Shown: positions 43,512 through 52,869, counted from the stretch's first letter. The stretch: 64,000 nt of DNA from Candidatus Saccharimonadota bacterium (GCA_017514045.1 JAFWLS010000013.1:38377-102376), one strand, 5' to 3'. The notes: generated by a model not told the origin, from the letters alone. A program made the numbers and translations.

Positions 43512-44861
43512 ATGTTAGCCTTATATCGTAAGTATCGCCCTAAAACGCTTTCCGAGGTCGTCGGCCAAGATCAGATAACAAAGCCTCTATCTTCAGCCCT
43601 TAAATCTGGCAAAATTTCACACTCGTATTTATTCACCGGCCCGCGCGGATGCGGCAAAACATCAGTAGCTCGCATTCTCGCACATGAAATCAATGGCTTC
43701 AAATATGAACTTGAAGATAGCTACCTCGACATCATCGAAATAGACGCTGCGTCCAATACCGGCGTAGATAATATCCGCGAATTACGCGAAAAAGCCATTA
43801 TCGCCCCATCCGAAGGCAAATACAAAGTCTACATTATAGACGAAGTCCACATGCTAACCAAATCCGCCTTCAACGCACTGTTAAAGACTCTTGAAGAACC
43901 GCCAACACACGTTGTATTCATTCTCGCAACTACCGATCTAGAAAAGGTCCCTGTTACCATCACCTCCCGTTCACAAGTTTACACTTTCCGTCTCGCATCA
44001 GCCGAAATCATGCTTTCATATCTTGAATCTATCTGCGAAAAAGAGGGAATCAAGATATCTAAAACCGGTCTGAGTTTGATAGTAGAAAAAGGCGGCGGAT
44101 CATTCCGTGACAGCCTCTCGCTTCTTGACCAAATCTCATCCCTCAATTCCGACGATGAAGAAATATCCGAATCAACCGTCGCCGACTGCCTTGGTCTGCC
44201 GATGGACTCTAAAATCAACCAATTATTAAGTTCTTATACCGAAGGTGACGCCGCAAAAATCTCAAAAGAACTTAAAGACCTTCTCTCAGAAGGCTTGAAA
44301 CCTGAAAGTATCGCCTCTTCTTGCCTTACTAGAATTATCACTCAGCCCACCTCGGCTCTCCTTCCGCTCCTAGCAGAGCTACCAAAGGTCGTCGCTCCGT
44401 TTCCTGAAGCTAAATTATTATTAGCATTTTTAGGCAACTCAAGAGCCAATTTCGAAACTAGCAAACATAATAGCGCCATGCAGGACAAAAACAAATCACT
44501 GGATCCAGACCAAAATTTTCAACCACAAAACATAGAAGACAAGAAGCCCGCCAAGTCTGTCATAAAACCAGTAATAAAGGAGCCAAAAGAAAAGAAGCCC
44601 CTTACTCCGGCTCTGTCTCAGTATCTAAAAAAATGCAAGATCATAAACTCAGATGATCAAGTGGACATCTACCCGTCCACCAATACTGCCAAGCGCATTC
44701 TCGAAAAAGAGAACAACGCTGAGCTGCTCATGGGATACTTCTGCAAAAATTATGTAATACACGACATCGACGAGCTAGAAAAGACTCCCGAAATCAAGCA
44801 AATTTCTGATATAATGGGTAATATACAGGAGGTAAACGACAATGGAGGAATCCCGTTCTAG
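43512..44861 (+). CDS. dnaX: DNA polymerase III subunit gamma/tau, zinc module missing
   Basis: A 449-residue clamp-loader ATPase. RKYRPKTLSEVVGQDQI opens it, GPRGCGKTS is Walker A, IIDEVHMLTKSAFNALLKTLEEPP the Walker B and sensor region, and ATTDLEKVPVTITSRS carries the arginine finger SRx. Between Walker A and the IEIDAASN strand, where homologues have a four-cysteine zinc loop, there is only INGFKYELEDSYLD. About 14 residues and all four cysteines are lost. A charged linker and short C-terminal domain follow. It overlaps dnaB by 20 bases. Confidence 0.93.
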   Translation: MLALYRKYRPKTLSEVVGQDQITKPLSSALKSGKISHSYLFTGPRGCGKTSVARILAHEINGFKYELEDSYLDIIEIDAASNTGVDNIRELREKAIIAPSEGKYKVYIIDEVHMLTKSAFNALLKTLEEPPTHVVFILATTDLEKVPVTITSRSQVYTFRLASAEIMLSYLESICEKEGIKISKTGLSLIVEKGGGSFRDSLSLLDQISSLNSDDEEISESTVADCLGLPMDSKINQLLSSYTEGDAAKISKELKDLLSEGLKPESIASSCLTRIITQPTSALLPLLAELPKVVAPFPEAKLLLAFLGNSRANFETSKHNSAMQDKNKSLDPDQNFQPQNIEDKKPAKSVIKPVIKEPKEKKPLTPALSQYLKKCKIINSDDQVDIYPSTNTAKRILEKENNAELLMGYFCKNYVIHDIDELEKTPEIKQISDIMGNIQEVNDNGGIPF

Positions 44862-46206
44862 CAGTGGCCGCGTCCCACCCCAAGATCTAGACGCCGAGAA
44901 ATCACTTCTCGGTGCAATTATGCTATCCGATACCATTTTCCCAGAGATTCTCGAAACAGTTAAATATAAAGATTTCTACGAAGAACGCCACGGCAAAATT
45001 TTCCGTGCCATGACCGCATTATACCAACACCATTCGCCCATTGATCTATTGACCATCACCGCAGAACTACGCAAAAACAAAGAACTTGGGCAAATTGGTG
45101 GCGCTAAGTATCTCACCGAACTAACAAACTATGTCCCTACTGCCAACCATGCTAAAGCATATGCTGATATCGTCGCCTCAACAGCAGTCCGTCGTCGCCT
45201 TATTAATGCGGGTACTGCCATCAGCGAGAGCGGCTACGAAGAGAACAAAGATATCAAAGAAATCCTCGGCAACGCCGAAAAAGAGCTCTTCGCAGTTTCA
45301 AACGAAGTAACCAAAACCGACTACGTTCCACTCGGCAATCTTCTCGTTGACGCTTACGACCGCATGGAAGCGCTTCAAAAGAACAAAGGTGCACTTCGCG
45401 GTCTCAAGACCGGCTTTGCGGACCTAGACAAAATTACCGCCGGCTTTCAAAAGGGTGACCTTATCATCATCGGCGCCCGCCCTGCAATGGGTAAAACCAC
45501 ATTCGCAGAAAACTTGGCATACAATGCCGCTACCATCAATAATCGAGGCGTATTATTCTTTTCTATGGAGATGGCCAGTTCAGAAATTGTCGATCGTATG
45601 ATTTCCGATGTATCCGGTATCGATAACTGGAAGATTCGTACAGGAAATGTCAAAGAAGAAGATTACGGCGCTATCACTGACGCTCTAGAAGAAATGGACT
45701 CCGTCCCACTTTATATCGACGACTCGTCTGTCATGTCTATTCTTGAGCTCCGTAATAAGGCCCGTCGTGCAGTCCATGACCATGATATAGGTATGATCAT
45801 TATCGATTATCTACAGCTAATGAGCGGCTCCGACGTATATCGTAAAACCGGTCAGCGCGTCCAAGAAGTTTCCGAAATTTCTCGCGGCCTCAAGCAAATT
45901 GCGCGTGAGCTCGAAATCCCAGTCGTCGCCCTAGCGCAGCTCTCCCGTAACGTTACTGGGCGCGAAAACCCACGTCCTATCCTATCCGATCTTCGCGAAT
46001 CTGGCTCCATCGAGCAAGACGCCGACCTTGTTATGTTCTTGCACCGCGTCGACTACTATCACGAAAATGAGCCAGATTACGAGAAGACCAATATTACTGA
46101 ACTAATCATTGGCAAACACCGTCACGGTCAAGTTGGTAAGATTGATCTCTACTTCCACCCAGAGCTATTACGCTTTGTGTCGCTTGATAAACAGCATGAT
46201 GAATGA
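44842..46206 (+). CDS. dnaB: replicative DNA helicase
   Basis: A 454-residue DnaB. N-terminal domain with DLDAEKSLLGAIMLSD, linker, then RecA-like ATPase: GARPAMGKTTFA (Walker A), SMEMASSEIVDRM, IIIDYLQLMSG (Walker B) and LRESGSIEQDADLVMFLHR. IIGKHRHG contains the arginine finger region. A GGAGG site lies inside the end of dnaX, so translation of clamp loader and helicase is coupled. No intein is present. Confidence 0.97.
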   Translation: MEESRSSSGRVPPQDLDAEKSLLGAIMLSDTIFPEILETVKYKDFYEERHGKIFRAMTALYQHHSPIDLLTITAELRKNKELGQIGGAKYLTELTNYVPTANHAKAYADIVASTAVRRRLINAGTAISESGYEENKDIKEILGNAEKELFAVSNEVTKTDYVPLGNLLVDAYDRMEALQKNKGALRGLKTGFADLDKITAGFQKGDLIIIGARPAMGKTTFAENLAYNAATINNRGVLFFSMEMASSEIVDRMISDVSGIDNWKIRTGNVKEEDYGAITDALEEMDSVPLYIDDSSVMSILELRNKARRAVHDHDIGMIIIDYLQLMSGSDVYRKTGQRVQEVSEISRGLKQIARELEIPVVALAQLSRNVTGRENPRPILSDLRESGSIEQDADLVMFLHRVDYYHENEPDYEKTNITELIIGKHRHGQVGKIDLYFHPELLRFVSLDKQHDE

Positions 46207-46212
46207 TACAAT
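46184..46212 (+). promoter_or_regulatory. leaderless promoter of the polytopic membrane protein
   Basis: TTGATA (46184-46189), 17-base spacer, TGA-TACAAT (46207-46212), eight bases to ATG 46221. It lies inside the dnaB end. Confidence 0.7.
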
Positions 46213-46220
46213 AAAGCATA

Positions 46221-47690
46221 ATGAGTAAACTCGTTATCTCGAAACTTTTGCTTTATCGTTACCGCTTTTTTATAGGTTACATCATCCTCAGTCTGGCGTT
46301 TATCGCTCTTGTTTTCTGCTTACCACTTATTAGCCCTAGTGGTCTTTCCGATTTCGAGCGCCAATCAGCTGTTTCAAGTTACAATTTGCACTTATCTTCT
46401 ATTACTTCAGGTGATTTAATTGATCTACCGTATCATATATTGCAAAAACTAAGCATCCTAGTCTTTGGGCTTACGCCATATTCAATAAAACTTCCGTCTA
46501 TCATCATCGGTCTGGCTCTGGGACTTCTCCTCATTCTTCTACTTAATCGCTGGTTCAAGAGCAACGTTGCGCTTCTGGCATCCATACTTACTGTTCTATC
46601 GACGCCGTTCCTTTATCTAACAGGCTCGGGCACACCGCTAATCATGCTTGTCTTTTGGCCCACTCTCCTTCTATGGCTTGGCTCTAAGATTCAAGGTGAA
46701 AAATCGCCCAAACCACTCTGGTGTTTCGCCTTTGCCTTAGCGCTATTACTAGCCATATATACGCCGCATCTTATTTATCTTGTTCTCTTCATCGTTATAT
46801 TCGCCATCTGGAACCCACATCTACGCTTCACGATTAAAACACTGCCTAAGTTCCCCTTACTCTGCATGGGCGTCATTGTCTTAGCCGGTCTTGCTGTTTG
46901 GGTTACCAATATTCTTTCCTCGTCCACGGTTGCTCTTACGCTCTTCTTCGGCGAAAACTTCTCATTCTCTCATTTCTTCAACAACATCAAGACCGGCTTC
47001 GCACCATTCTTCTCTTGGGGACAACCCCTCGAAGGAGTCTATCTCTCGCCCCTCATTGGTCTTGCTTCGTTCGCCCTAGCTATCACGGGCCTATTTAGCA
47101 CACGTCAAGGTTTTTTTGCCAGTCGTAATGCGATCGCGAGCTGTTTCATCGTCTTTGCAGTTGTTCTCGCTGGCCTCACCCCGGATTCTTCGCTCTTAAT
47201 TGTGCTACCATTCTCAATTCTTACAGCACATGGCTTACGCTATATACTAGAAAAATGGTATGGTCTTTTTCCGGCCAATCCATATGCACGGGTCTTTGCC
47301 ATTTTCCCGTTATCGATTCTCCTTGCTCTCATGATCGTCCCCAGTCTCAACCACTATGTCTACGGTTACAAATACACACCAGCTGTCGCCAATCAATTCA
47401 GTTCCGATCTCACGCTTATTTCAGACAAACTTGAGCCAGATACAATACTCCTCGTCCCAGAGGATAGTTTAGATTATGCTTTCTATAGCGTCTACGAAGA
47501 CAGACACCACGCAATCAAACTATATGGCTCACCAGAACAAATTACCAACATCACTCCTGGCAACGTAATTGCAACTCTCGGCAAAAACGACACTTTTGCA
47601 ATTCCAGGCGGATATACGCTCCAGCGTATTATCACCTCCCCAAATTCTGATAATTCTGATAGAATATACATATATAGCGTAAATAATTAA
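46221..47690 (+). CDS. polytopic membrane protein, possibly GT-C/PMT-like
   Basis: A 489-residue protein with about ten membrane helices and a soluble C-terminal part of about 100 residues. The layout (a first helix, a loop with DLPYHILQKLSILVFGL and SIKLPSIIIGLALGLLLILLLNRWF, then many helices) is like lipid-linked sugar transferases of the GT-C fold. The usual Asp-Glu or Asp-Asp of the first outer loop is not evident (LSDFERQ is the only acidic spot). It may be a glycosyltransferase or a family relative without activity. Neighbours give no clue. Confidence 0.55.
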   Translation: MSKLVISKLLLYRYRFFIGYIILSLAFIALVFCLPLISPSGLSDFERQSAVSSYNLHLSSITSGDLIDLPYHILQKLSILVFGLTPYSIKLPSIIIGLALGLLLILLLNRWFKSNVALLASILTVLSTPFLYLTGSGTPLIMLVFWPTLLLWLGSKIQGEKSPKPLWCFAFALALLLAIYTPHLIYLVLFIVIFAIWNPHLRFTIKTLPKFPLLCMGVIVLAGLAVWVTNILSSSTVALTLFFGENFSFSHFFNNIKTGFAPFFSWGQPLEGVYLSPLIGLASFALAITGLFSTRQGFFASRNAIASCFIVFAVVLAGLTPDSSLLIVLPFSILTAHGLRYILEKWYGLFPANPYARVFAIFPLSILLALMIVPSLNHYVYGYKYTPAVANQFSSDLTLISDKLEPDTILLVPEDSLDYAFYSVYEDRHHAIKLYGSPEQITNITPGNVIATLGKNDTFAIPGGYTLQRIITSPNSDNSDRIYIYSVNN

Positions 47691-47705
47691 TTAGGAGTTG
47701 TTATT

Positions 47706-48002
47706 ATGGGCCAAACTATGGACCAAATGAAGATGCTCAATCAATTGCGCAAAGCACAGAAAGAGCTCAAAAATGAAATTGTCGAAGTAGAAGCTGGTGA
47801 CGGCGCTGTTGTCGTCCAGATTAACGGCGAACTCAAAATCAAGAAAATCACCATCGACCCAGAGCGTGTTGATCTAGATGATATCCATGAACTTGAACGA
47901 TGGCTAGAAAACTGCCTTCGCGACGGCTATGCCAAAGCCCAAGAAATCGCCTCCGATAAAATGAAGCCCCTCATGGGCAAATTGGGCGACCTCGGACTAT
48001 AA
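47706..48002 (+). CDS. YbaB/EbfC nucleoid-associated protein
   Basis: A 98-residue protein. The helical start (MKMLNQLRKAQKELKNEI), the beta part VVVQINGELKIKKITIDPE and the final helix fit YbaB/EbfC dimers that bind DNA. TTAGGAG precedes it. It sits directly before recR (TAATG overlap), the order seen in most bacteria, where the two are linked to DNA repair. Confidence 0.93.
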   Translation: MGQTMDQMKMLNQLRKAQKELKNEIVEVEAGDGAVVVQINGELKIKKITIDPERVDLDDIHELERWLENCLRDGYAKAQEIASDKMKPLMGKLGDLGL

Positions 48003-48607
48003 TGCTTCCCGACGCTCTCACAAGAGTTATTGAGGCACTAGGCCACTTGCCCGGCGTAGGACCACGCACCGCAGAGCGTTACGCATACTTTTTGTTTCGT
48101 TCCAATTCCCGTATATCCGAAGCAATCGCCGACTCTTTGAGCACGCTTCATTCAGGCGTAAAATCCTGTCCTAAGACCTTCGCTCTCATCGATAGCACCG
48201 AGTCAGTTTCTAACCTCTACGCCGACCCAGAGCGCGACAAATCGATCGTCCTCGTCGTCGAAGAGCCGCTTGATATATATTCGGTTGAAGCTACCAGACA
48301 ATACAAGGGGACATATCATGTTCTAGGTGGAGCTATTTCGCCAATTGACGGTATCACGCCCGACCAGCTCCACATCAAAGAGCTTATCGACCGCATCCCA
48401 GAAGACAAAGTTGCAGAAGTCATCATTGCGACTAACCCTTCGGTCGAAGGCGAATCTACCGCACTACTTCTACAAAAGCTTCTTATCGAAAAATATCCTG
48501 ATCTCAAAATCACACGCCTTGCTCGCGGCCTGCCTCTTGGCGTCGACTTATCATACGCCGATCAAACCACGCTCTCTGCAGCTCTCCAGAACCGCACTAA
48601 ATTATGA
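48002..48607 (+). CDS. recR: recombination protein RecR, zinc finger degraded
   Basis: A 201-residue RecR. LPGVGPRTAERYAYFL is the helix-hairpin-helix, VVEEPLDIYSVEATRQYKGTYHVLGG starts the Toprim domain, and ATNPSVEGESTALLL and LPLGVDLSYADQTTL follow. Between them, where homologues have a four-cysteine zinc finger, the segment reads SCPKTFALIDSTESVSNL, with only the first cysteine kept. RecR works with RecO and RecF in gap repair; zinc usually holds the oligomer together. It overlaps alkD by four bases. Confidence 0.93.
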   Translation: MLPDALTRVIEALGHLPGVGPRTAERYAYFLFRSNSRISEAIADSLSTLHSGVKSCPKTFALIDSTESVSNLYADPERDKSIVLVVEEPLDIYSVEATRQYKGTYHVLGGAISPIDGITPDQLHIKELIDRIPEDKVAEVIIATNPSVEGESTALLLQKLLIEKYPDLKITRLARGLPLGVDLSYADQTTLSAALQNRTKL

Positions 48608-49293
48608 CCATATACTCCGATTTTCGCACAAAGCTCGTCTCGTTAGCAGACGAAGAATACCGCGAATTTTCTATGAAAGGCATCCCTTGCGATCGCCCAT
48701 TTTTAGGCGTACGAATTCCAGACATCAGAAAACTAGTCAAAGAAATACCGCAAGATCAATTGATAGATTTTATCAACGAAACACCTATTGCAATCGAAGA
48801 AGTTATTGCGCGCGGCTTCGCCATCTCAAAGCTGCCATATGATGAAATGATCAAAGTTTTTGACTCGCAGATAGGACTACTCGATAACTGGTGCACAGTC
48901 GATACATTTTGCGCATCGTTACGAAATAACATAAAGAGACATATAGAAGATTTCTTCGACCATAAAGTCGAACCGCTGCTCTCATCAAATGACGAGTTTG
49001 TCGTCCGCACAGGATTAGTTTGTCTGTTAGATTTTTATGTCCAGCCAAATTATTTACCCGTTATATATAATTGCATAGAATCCTTAAAAAACCGCGAAGA
49101 ATATTATATCCGAATGGCGATAGCGTGGCTCCTAGCTGAATGTTTTATCAAATATCCAAGCGAAACTTTCGAATATCTCAAGATTTCAAAACTGAACAGT
49201 TGGACTTTTAACAAAACCATCTCCAAGATTTGTAACTCCTATCGCGTCGATCCTGCTACTAAAACTCAAATCAAACAGCTCCGCAGAAAGTAG
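48604..49293 (+). CDS. AlkD-type DNA alkylation repair protein
   Basis: A 229-residue HEAT-like repeat protein. FLGVRIPDIRKLVKEI, EEVIARGFAISKL, LLDNWCTVDTFCASLR and YYIRMAIAWLLAECFIKYP follow the AlkD pattern, in which Trp and Asp at the NWxxxD site act on alkylated bases without base flipping. It is coupled to recR, giving a small repair operon ybaB-recR-alkD. The stop codon is 3 bases before the convergent rmuC end. Confidence 0.85.
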   Translation: MTIYSDFRTKLVSLADEEYREFSMKGIPCDRPFLGVRIPDIRKLVKEIPQDQLIDFINETPIAIEEVIARGFAISKLPYDEMIKVFDSQIGLLDNWCTVDTFCASLRNNIKRHIEDFFDHKVEPLLSSNDEFVVRTGLVCLLDFYVQPNYLPVIYNCIESLKNREEYYIRMAIAWLLAECFIKYPSETFEYLKISKLNSWTFNKTISKICNSYRVDPATKTQIKQLRRK

Positions 49294-49295
49294 AG

Positions 49296-50477
49296 CTACA
49301 ATCCAGACCCTAAGGTTTCTTGCTCGTTTTCAGGCAAACTCTCAACATCATTCATTGTCTTCTCGATGCGTCGAGCCTGCTTTCTAGTGTCTTCTATCTT
49401 CTTTGCAGATTCGCTAAGCTTCTTTTCGACGCCCTCCAGAAGGTCGCCAAACTTGCCAAATTGCGCCTTAACGCCACCAAGGATCTTCCAAACCTCAGCG
49501 CTTCGTTTTTCAATCGCTACAGAACGATAGCCCATGAGTAGACCATTGAGCATTACAGGAAGTGTTGCAGGACTTGAAAGGGAAATACTGTATTTCTGAC
49601 GAATCTCTTCGTCTACACCAGAGATGCGCAGAATCTCTGCATATAACGACTCAGTCGGCACAAACATCATGGCAAACTCGGTCGTCTTTGGTACGTCAAT
49701 ATACTTATCATGAATCTTCTTGGCCTGCTCAACAACATCCTTACGCAACGCCTTGCGATATGCCTCGATTTCAGTCTTATTCCCATCGTCATAAGCCTTT
49801 AGAAGCCTCTGATAATTTTCAACAGGAAATTTTGAGTCGATTGGAAGCAATACTTCCGCCTCTTTACCCGGCATTCGTACTGCAAATTCAACTCTATCGC
49901 TAGAGCCCTTCTTAGTAATTGTATTCGTCAGATATTGCGTAGGCGTCAAAATATCTTCAATAATCGCCCCCAGCTGCACCTCGCCATAAATACCACGCGT
50001 CTTCACACCTTCCATTACTTTTTTGAGGTCACCCACACCAGTCGCAAGATTCTTCATTTCTCCAAGGCCTTGGTAGACCTGGCTGAGTTGTCCAGAAATC
50101 TGCTTAAAGCTCGCATTGAATCTTTTTTCAACGCTCTCTTGCAATTTTTCATCTACAGTCTCTCGCATTTGTTCAAGCTTCTTTTCGTTGGAGTTTTGGA
50201 GCTCCTTCACCCTAGAATCTACAGTCTTGGAGATTCCCGAAAGATTCTCAGATATTTCTTTTCTATTCTCTCTAAATTCGCTTGAAATCTTCGGAGTAAG
50301 ATCATCAATTTTCTTTGACAAAATTTCAATCTTTGTGTCGTTCTTAACGAGCTTATCTGATATTTCATCTAGTTTCTTGTCTGGCTTTATCGCATTCTTC
50401 ATGCGCGCCCCAAAGACCAGCAAAACACCTGTCAAAATAACATTTATACCTATAAGTATTACCACAACTATTTCCAT
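49296..50477 (-). CDS. rmuC: DNA recombination protein RmuC
   Basis: A 393-residue protein with one N-terminal membrane helix (EIVVVILIGINVILTGVLLVFG), a coiled coil of about 130 residues and a nuclease-like domain: KTRGIYGEVQLGAIIEDIL, LPIDSKFPVENYQRL and TTEFAMMFVPTESLYAEI. It is linked to limiting inversions and rearrangements. I start at 50477, directly after a leaderless -10 box; the longer frame to 50501 would run into that box. It diverges from the nrnA-like gene. Confidence 0.92.
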   Translation of the reverse strand: MEIVVVILIGINVILTGVLLVFGARMKNAIKPDKKLDEISDKLVKNDTKIEILSKKIDDLTPKISSEFRENRKEISENLSGISKTVDSRVKELQNSNEKKLEQMRETVDEKLQESVEKRFNASFKQISGQLSQVYQGLGEMKNLATGVGDLKKVMEGVKTRGIYGEVQLGAIIEDILTPTQYLTNTITKKGSSDRVEFAVRMPGKEAEVLLPIDSKFPVENYQRLLKAYDDGNKTEIEAYRKALRKDVVEQAKKIHDKYIDVPKTTEFAMMFVPTESLYAEILRISGVDEEIRQKYSISLSSPATLPVMLNGLLMGYRSVAIEKRSAEVWKILGGVKAQFGKFGDLLEGVEKKLSESAKKIEDTRKQARRIEKTMNDVESLPENEQETLGSGL

Positions 50478-50484
50478 GGTTTTT

Positions 50485-50493
50485 ATTATAGCA
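50485..50493 (-). promoter_or_regulatory. leaderless extended -10 of rmuC
   Basis: Minus-strand TGC-TATAAT, seven bases before the start at 50477. Confidence 0.7.
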
Positions 50494-50500
50494 CAGCACA

Positions 50501-50509
50501 TGTTATAAT
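50501..50509 (+). promoter_or_regulatory. leaderless extended -10 of the nrnA-like gene
   Basis: TGT-TATAAT, seven bases before ATG 50517. Back to back with the rmuC box, 13 bases apart. Confidence 0.7.
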
Positions 50510-50516
50510 ATTTAAT

Positions 50517-51533
50517 ATGTACGATTCGTTCACAGATTTCCTGAAAGACAAAAAATCACTCTGCATTATCCAAGCTGAAAATCCCGACGGCGACTCACTT
50601 GGCTCAGCCATAGCCCTCGACTACCTAATCAGCTCTATTGACCCAGATGTAGAGATTTCTTTATATTGTCCTGTCGACATCCCTAAATATCTCCGCTATT
50701 TTACCGACTGGTCTCGCGTTTCCAACGAATTCGACTGGAAAGCTGATGGATATATCATTGTAGATACCGTCGCCGAAATACTACTATCTAAACTTCTCGA
50801 CGATTCTGCCATCAAAAATCGTCTTTACACTACACCAGTCCTAGCACTCGATCACCATGAGACTCCCGACGATCTCAACTTCCCTCATACCGCCATTATC
50901 GAACCCTTGCCAGCTTGCTGCAGCCTTATTTACAAGATCATCAAGGATCAAAATCTAAACATCGACCAAAATGTCGCGAAAAATCTCATATATGGTATAT
51001 CGTCTGATACTCTCGGCCTCACCTCCGCCTCAACTAATCCAGACACCTTCCGGACCGTAGCAGACCTTCTCGAGACCGGTTCTCTCAATATCGCCGACCT
51101 CGAAGAAGCACGCCGCGAATTTATGAAAAAATCACCCCGCATTCTCGATTACAAAGCCGATCTCATCAAGCGTGTCGAATACTCGCTCGATGGCGCAATC
51201 GCTACTGTTCATATACCGTGGGATGACATTGCAGAATATTCAGATGAATACAATCCGAACGTTCTCATTCTCGAAGAACTACGCCTTGTCGAAGGTGTAA
51301 AAGTAGCCGTAGCTATCAAGACCTACCCGGACGGAAAGCTAACCGGCAAAATCCGCACTAGTTTGCCTATAGCCGATCAAATCGCGGGCTACTATGGCGG
51401 CGGCGGACACCCATACGCTGCCGGCTTCCGCACATATGACATATCATATGAAGACGTCATCCATGACCTTGTAGGAATGGTACCAAACTTAATTAGAAGC
51501 GTAGAGCAGGAGACGACAAATGAAACTGTATAA
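50517..51533 (+). CDS. DHH-family phosphoesterase (NrnA-like)
   Basis: A 338-residue DHH/DHHA1 protein. The metal ligands are ENPDGDSLGSA, IVDTVAE and LALDHHET; the DHHA1 end has YYGGGGHPYAAGFR. NrnA members degrade short RNA and remove the phosphate of pAp; related ones cleave cyclic dinucleotides. No membrane or PAS part is present, which argues against GdpP. It overlaps cysS by 14 bases. Confidence 0.87.
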   Translation: MYDSFTDFLKDKKSLCIIQAENPDGDSLGSAIALDYLISSIDPDVEISLYCPVDIPKYLRYFTDWSRVSNEFDWKADGYIIVDTVAEILLSKLLDDSAIKNRLYTTPVLALDHHETPDDLNFPHTAIIEPLPACCSLIYKIIKDQNLNIDQNVAKNLIYGISSDTLGLTSASTNPDTFRTVADLLETGSLNIADLEEARREFMKKSPRILDYKADLIKRVEYSLDGAIATVHIPWDDIAEYSDEYNPNVLILEELRLVEGVKVAVAIKTYPDGKLTGKIRTSLPIADQIAGYYGGGGHPYAAGFRTYDISYEDVIHDLVGMVPNLIRSVEQETTNETV

Positions 51534-52869
51534 TACCGCCACTAGAAATCTCGAAGAATTTCTTCCCAAGGATCCAAAAGATGTCAAAGTCTACACTTGT
51601 GGCCCAACCGTTTATTCCACTCCACACATCGGCAACTACGGCGCCTATGTTTATTGGGACCTCCTCATTCGCACATTAAAAGCCAATGGCTATACCATTC
51701 GGCGCGTACTTAATCTCACCGACGTAGGTCATCTCACTTCCGACGGAGATACCGGCGAAGACAAGCTCGAAAAAGGCGCCAAACGCGAAGGCAAGACCGT
51801 ATGGGAAATCGCCGATCAATATATCGGCGTTTTCAGGAACGGGTTCAAGAAACTCGGTCTCATCGAGCCAACCAAATGGGCCCGAGCCACCGATTATATC
51901 GAACAGTCCAAGGCGCTCGTTGAGAAGCTTATCGAGAATGGTTTTACATACGAAACCGCCGACGGCGTTTATTATGACACGTCAAAGTTTCCACGTTACG
52001 CCGATTTTGCTCGCCTCGACCTCGAGAATCTCAAAGCAGGCGCACGCGTTGCCTACTCGAACGAAAAAAGAAATCCTTCCGACTTCGCCGTCTGGAAATT
52101 CATCAAACCAGGCGAGGACCACGCTATGCGCTGGGATTTCTTAGGGCGTCCAGGTTACCCAGGTTGGCATCTCGAATGCTCCTCTATTATTCACACTGAA
52201 CTAGGCGAGCCTATTGATATCCACACCGGCGGCGTCGACCATATCCCGGTCCATCACACCAACGAAATCGCTCAAACCTACGGTGCTTACAACGAATCAC
52301 TGGCGAACTTATGGATTCACTGCAACTTCATCACCATCAACGGCGAAAAAATCTCTAAATCATTAGGCAATATCATTACACTAGAAGACATAGAGGGTAA
52401 AGGTTACTCACTAAACGATTACAAGCTTTGGCTCTTCCAAGGCCACTACAAAGCCGAGCGTAATTTTACTTGGGAAGACCTTGAGTCCGCCAAGAATCGC
52501 CGTTTGTCCTGGCGCAACAAAGTCGCGTTATTATTCCAAACCGAGCCGAAGACTAATCTACTAGACTTCAAAGCCGCGCTTTTAGGAAAACTAAATGATG
52601 ATCTCAACTCCGCGTCTGCTTTTGCCCTTATTGACGCATCCGCCGAACAGATGTCGCTCGACGATTGGACCTATGTCAATGAACTCTTTGGGCTAGATCT
52701 CATTCCAGAAGATGTCACCGAAACAGTCCAACCGAGGATCGAAGAGCGCAACGCCGCACGCAACCATAAAGATTGGGCGACAGCTGACTACATTCGCGAC
52801 GAGCTCTTGGAAGACAACATTTCACTATTAGACACCGCTGGCGGAACTTTTTGGCAAATAGTAGGCTAA
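51520..52869 (+). CDS. cysS: cysteinyl-tRNA synthetase
   Basis: A 449-residue class I synthetase. TCGPTVYSTPHIGNYGAY has the zinc Cys and HIGH motif, WHLECSSI, GGVDHIPVHHTNEIAQ give the other zinc ligands, and GEKISKSLGNI is the KMSKS loop. All four zinc ligands are kept. AGGAGACGACAA precedes the start inside the nrnA-like gene. The C-terminal anticodon part is normal in length. Confidence 0.97.
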   Translation: MKLYNTATRNLEEFLPKDPKDVKVYTCGPTVYSTPHIGNYGAYVYWDLLIRTLKANGYTIRRVLNLTDVGHLTSDGDTGEDKLEKGAKREGKTVWEIADQYIGVFRNGFKKLGLIEPTKWARATDYIEQSKALVEKLIENGFTYETADGVYYDTSKFPRYADFARLDLENLKAGARVAYSNEKRNPSDFAVWKFIKPGEDHAMRWDFLGRPGYPGWHLECSSIIHTELGEPIDIHTGGVDHIPVHHTNEIAQTYGAYNESLANLWIHCNFITINGEKISKSLGNIITLEDIEGKGYSLNDYKLWLFQGHYKAERNFTWEDLESAKNRRLSWRNKVALLFQTEPKTNLLDFKAALLGKLNDDLNSASAFALIDASAEQMSLDDWTYVNELFGLDLIPEDVTETVQPRIEERNAARNHKDWATADYIRDELLEDNISLLDTAGGTFWQIVG

